DNA of 64,000 nt, from contig KV419421.1 of assembly GCA_001630475.1 (NCBI GenBank), forward strand, positions 381,432-445,431. Reading direction: 5' to 3'. The notes beneath the pieces are model-generated. The model was given only the letters and a program-made list of their open reading frames with translations. It was not told the origin of the DNA and did no database searches. The DNA comes from Sistotremastrum niveocremeum HHB9708 (Eukaryota; Basidiomycota; Agaricomycetes; Sistotremastrales; Sistotremastraceae). Positions 63,470 to 64,000 of this stretch are shown in pieces (the first letter of the stretch is position 1; every line of letters begins with the position of its first letter). Both the position numbers and the translations under genes were made by a program.

Positions 63470-63907
63470 TGTCAGGGATTGTCTTATTTCTTTTACTATG
63501 GTATTCCTCACTTCAAAAATGGTCTTTCTTGCTGATTACTCTTTGTACTATTAGTCATCATGACGTCATAGGTTCCAGAATATTCCGAAGTCTCTTGTTT
63601 GCATATGTTTACCTCTTTATTCTACTCTGTACTTTTATTCTGATATTCTAGCATATTCCTCAGTGGGTCTCATGACCAGTGGCAGACACTGCTTTGGAAG
63701 GTGCTGGAATATTATTTCCTTTTATGGTATCTTCTTGATTAGGAAAATGACTCATCTTTCTGTGTATATAAGGGTAGCTGTTACGAGTTGTAGTATGAAA
63801 TACGAAAATCGTCCTTCTCGTGCGAGAGCGACCTACATCCTTGTACTTGTAGTTTCAGATCACTTTTATCATACTCTATCTACCCAACTTTGTGTGCGAC
63901 TGCTTCA
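63470..63907 (+). mobile_element. LTR-like segment (weak)
   Basis: Starts TGTCAGGGATTG and could end at CTTCA near 63907. It holds a TATATAAGGG promoter-like motif near 63765, preceded by AT-rich sequence and repeated TTCCAGAATATTCC-like motifs, and is followed by a CT-rich stretch, a layout like a gypsy LTR. No flanking 5-bp duplication, primer-binding site or retrotransposon frame was found, so this is only a candidate. Confidence 0.3.
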
Positions 63908-64000
63908 TCAGGAAAAATAAGGAGTCCTTTTTCAACTTTAGAGGACTTAAAAGTTTTCCAAAGGACTCCAAAGTTGAAAAGGGACTCCTTATTTTTCCTG
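63906..64000. repeat. 98-bp near-perfect palindrome, copy 2 (cut by window end)
   Basis: The 95 visible bases are the exact reverse complement of copy 1 at 62752-62849; the last three bases fall outside the window. Because the arms are nearly symmetric, orientation is set by the asymmetric centre and two arm mismatches, all of which agree with inversion. Confidence 0.88.

Noticed and set aside
62752-64000. The two palindromes as terminal inverted repeats of one 1.25-kb transposon
   Set aside because: Copy 1 lies inside a MITE that has its own TIRs and an intact target duplication, so a single element starting at copy 1 would cut through the MITE; independent copies are simpler.

Overview
This window is nuclear DNA of a filamentous basidiomycete, most likely an agaricomycete. 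It is gene-dense on both strands. Almost every gene is cut by introns of about 45-65 nt with GT-AG ends and CTNAC-like branch sites. The gene set is fungal: DASH subunit Dad1, Ypd1, a Pkc1 with HR1-C2-C1-C1-kinase order, an SH3-containing Cdc25-type RasGEF, an alternative oxidase and a Spo71-type protein. I placed the exons by hand from splice sites, reading-frame closure and family motifs. For most multi-exon genes the exon lengths add up to an intact frame. No rRNA, tRNA or CRISPR array was seen.

Layout. 0.6-8 kb: secreted A1 aspartic protease, She9/Mdm33 inner-membrane protein, DDB1. 8-17 kb: proteasome beta2 (minus), histone-fold Dpb3/POLE4-like protein, NADPH-cytochrome P450 reductase (minus), a PI-PLC-X-like phosphodiesterase (minus), then 1.8 kb without a gene. 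17-28.5 kb: F-box protein (minus), VMA6, a 19-exon MFS anion transporter, Spo71-like PH protein, alternative oxidase (minus). 30-37 kb: endosulfine/Igo1, POL12, an F-box/LRR-like protein, and two unrecognised minus-strand genes. 37-52 kb: PKC1, DAD1 (minus, 83 aa), YPD1, a Cep57/Ppc89-type coiled-coil protein (minus), Cdc25-type RasGEF (minus), ETF beta. 55-62.2 kb: SAM methyltransferase (minus), a serine-rich coiled-coil protein, ZNG1 GTPase (minus), a STYX-like pseudophosphatase, HUT1 (minus). The last 1.6 kb is AT-rich repeat sequence.

Most genes are core housekeeping. Signalling genes are concentrated at 30-51 kb: Pkc1 (cell-wall integrity), Ypd1 (HOG phosphorelay), a RasGEF (cAMP/Ras) and endosulfine (Greatwall/PP2A). 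There is no sign that they form a functional cluster. Five divergent pairs share intergenic gaps of about 155 bp or less: F-box/VMA6, unknown/PKC1, RasGEF/ETFB, methyltransferase/coiled-coil, ZNG1/STYX.

The most unusual points are these. (1) A 98-bp near-perfect palindrome occurs twice at the right edge, in opposite orientations and identical over all visible bases; one copy lies inside a hAT-type MITE that has an 8-bp target duplication. (2) Gene architecture is extreme, with coding micro-exons of 5, 8 and 10 nt and four inferred GC-AG introns. (3) Two compact genes, DAD1 and the methyltransferase, appear only after splicing. I see no evidence for a wholly new multi-gene system.
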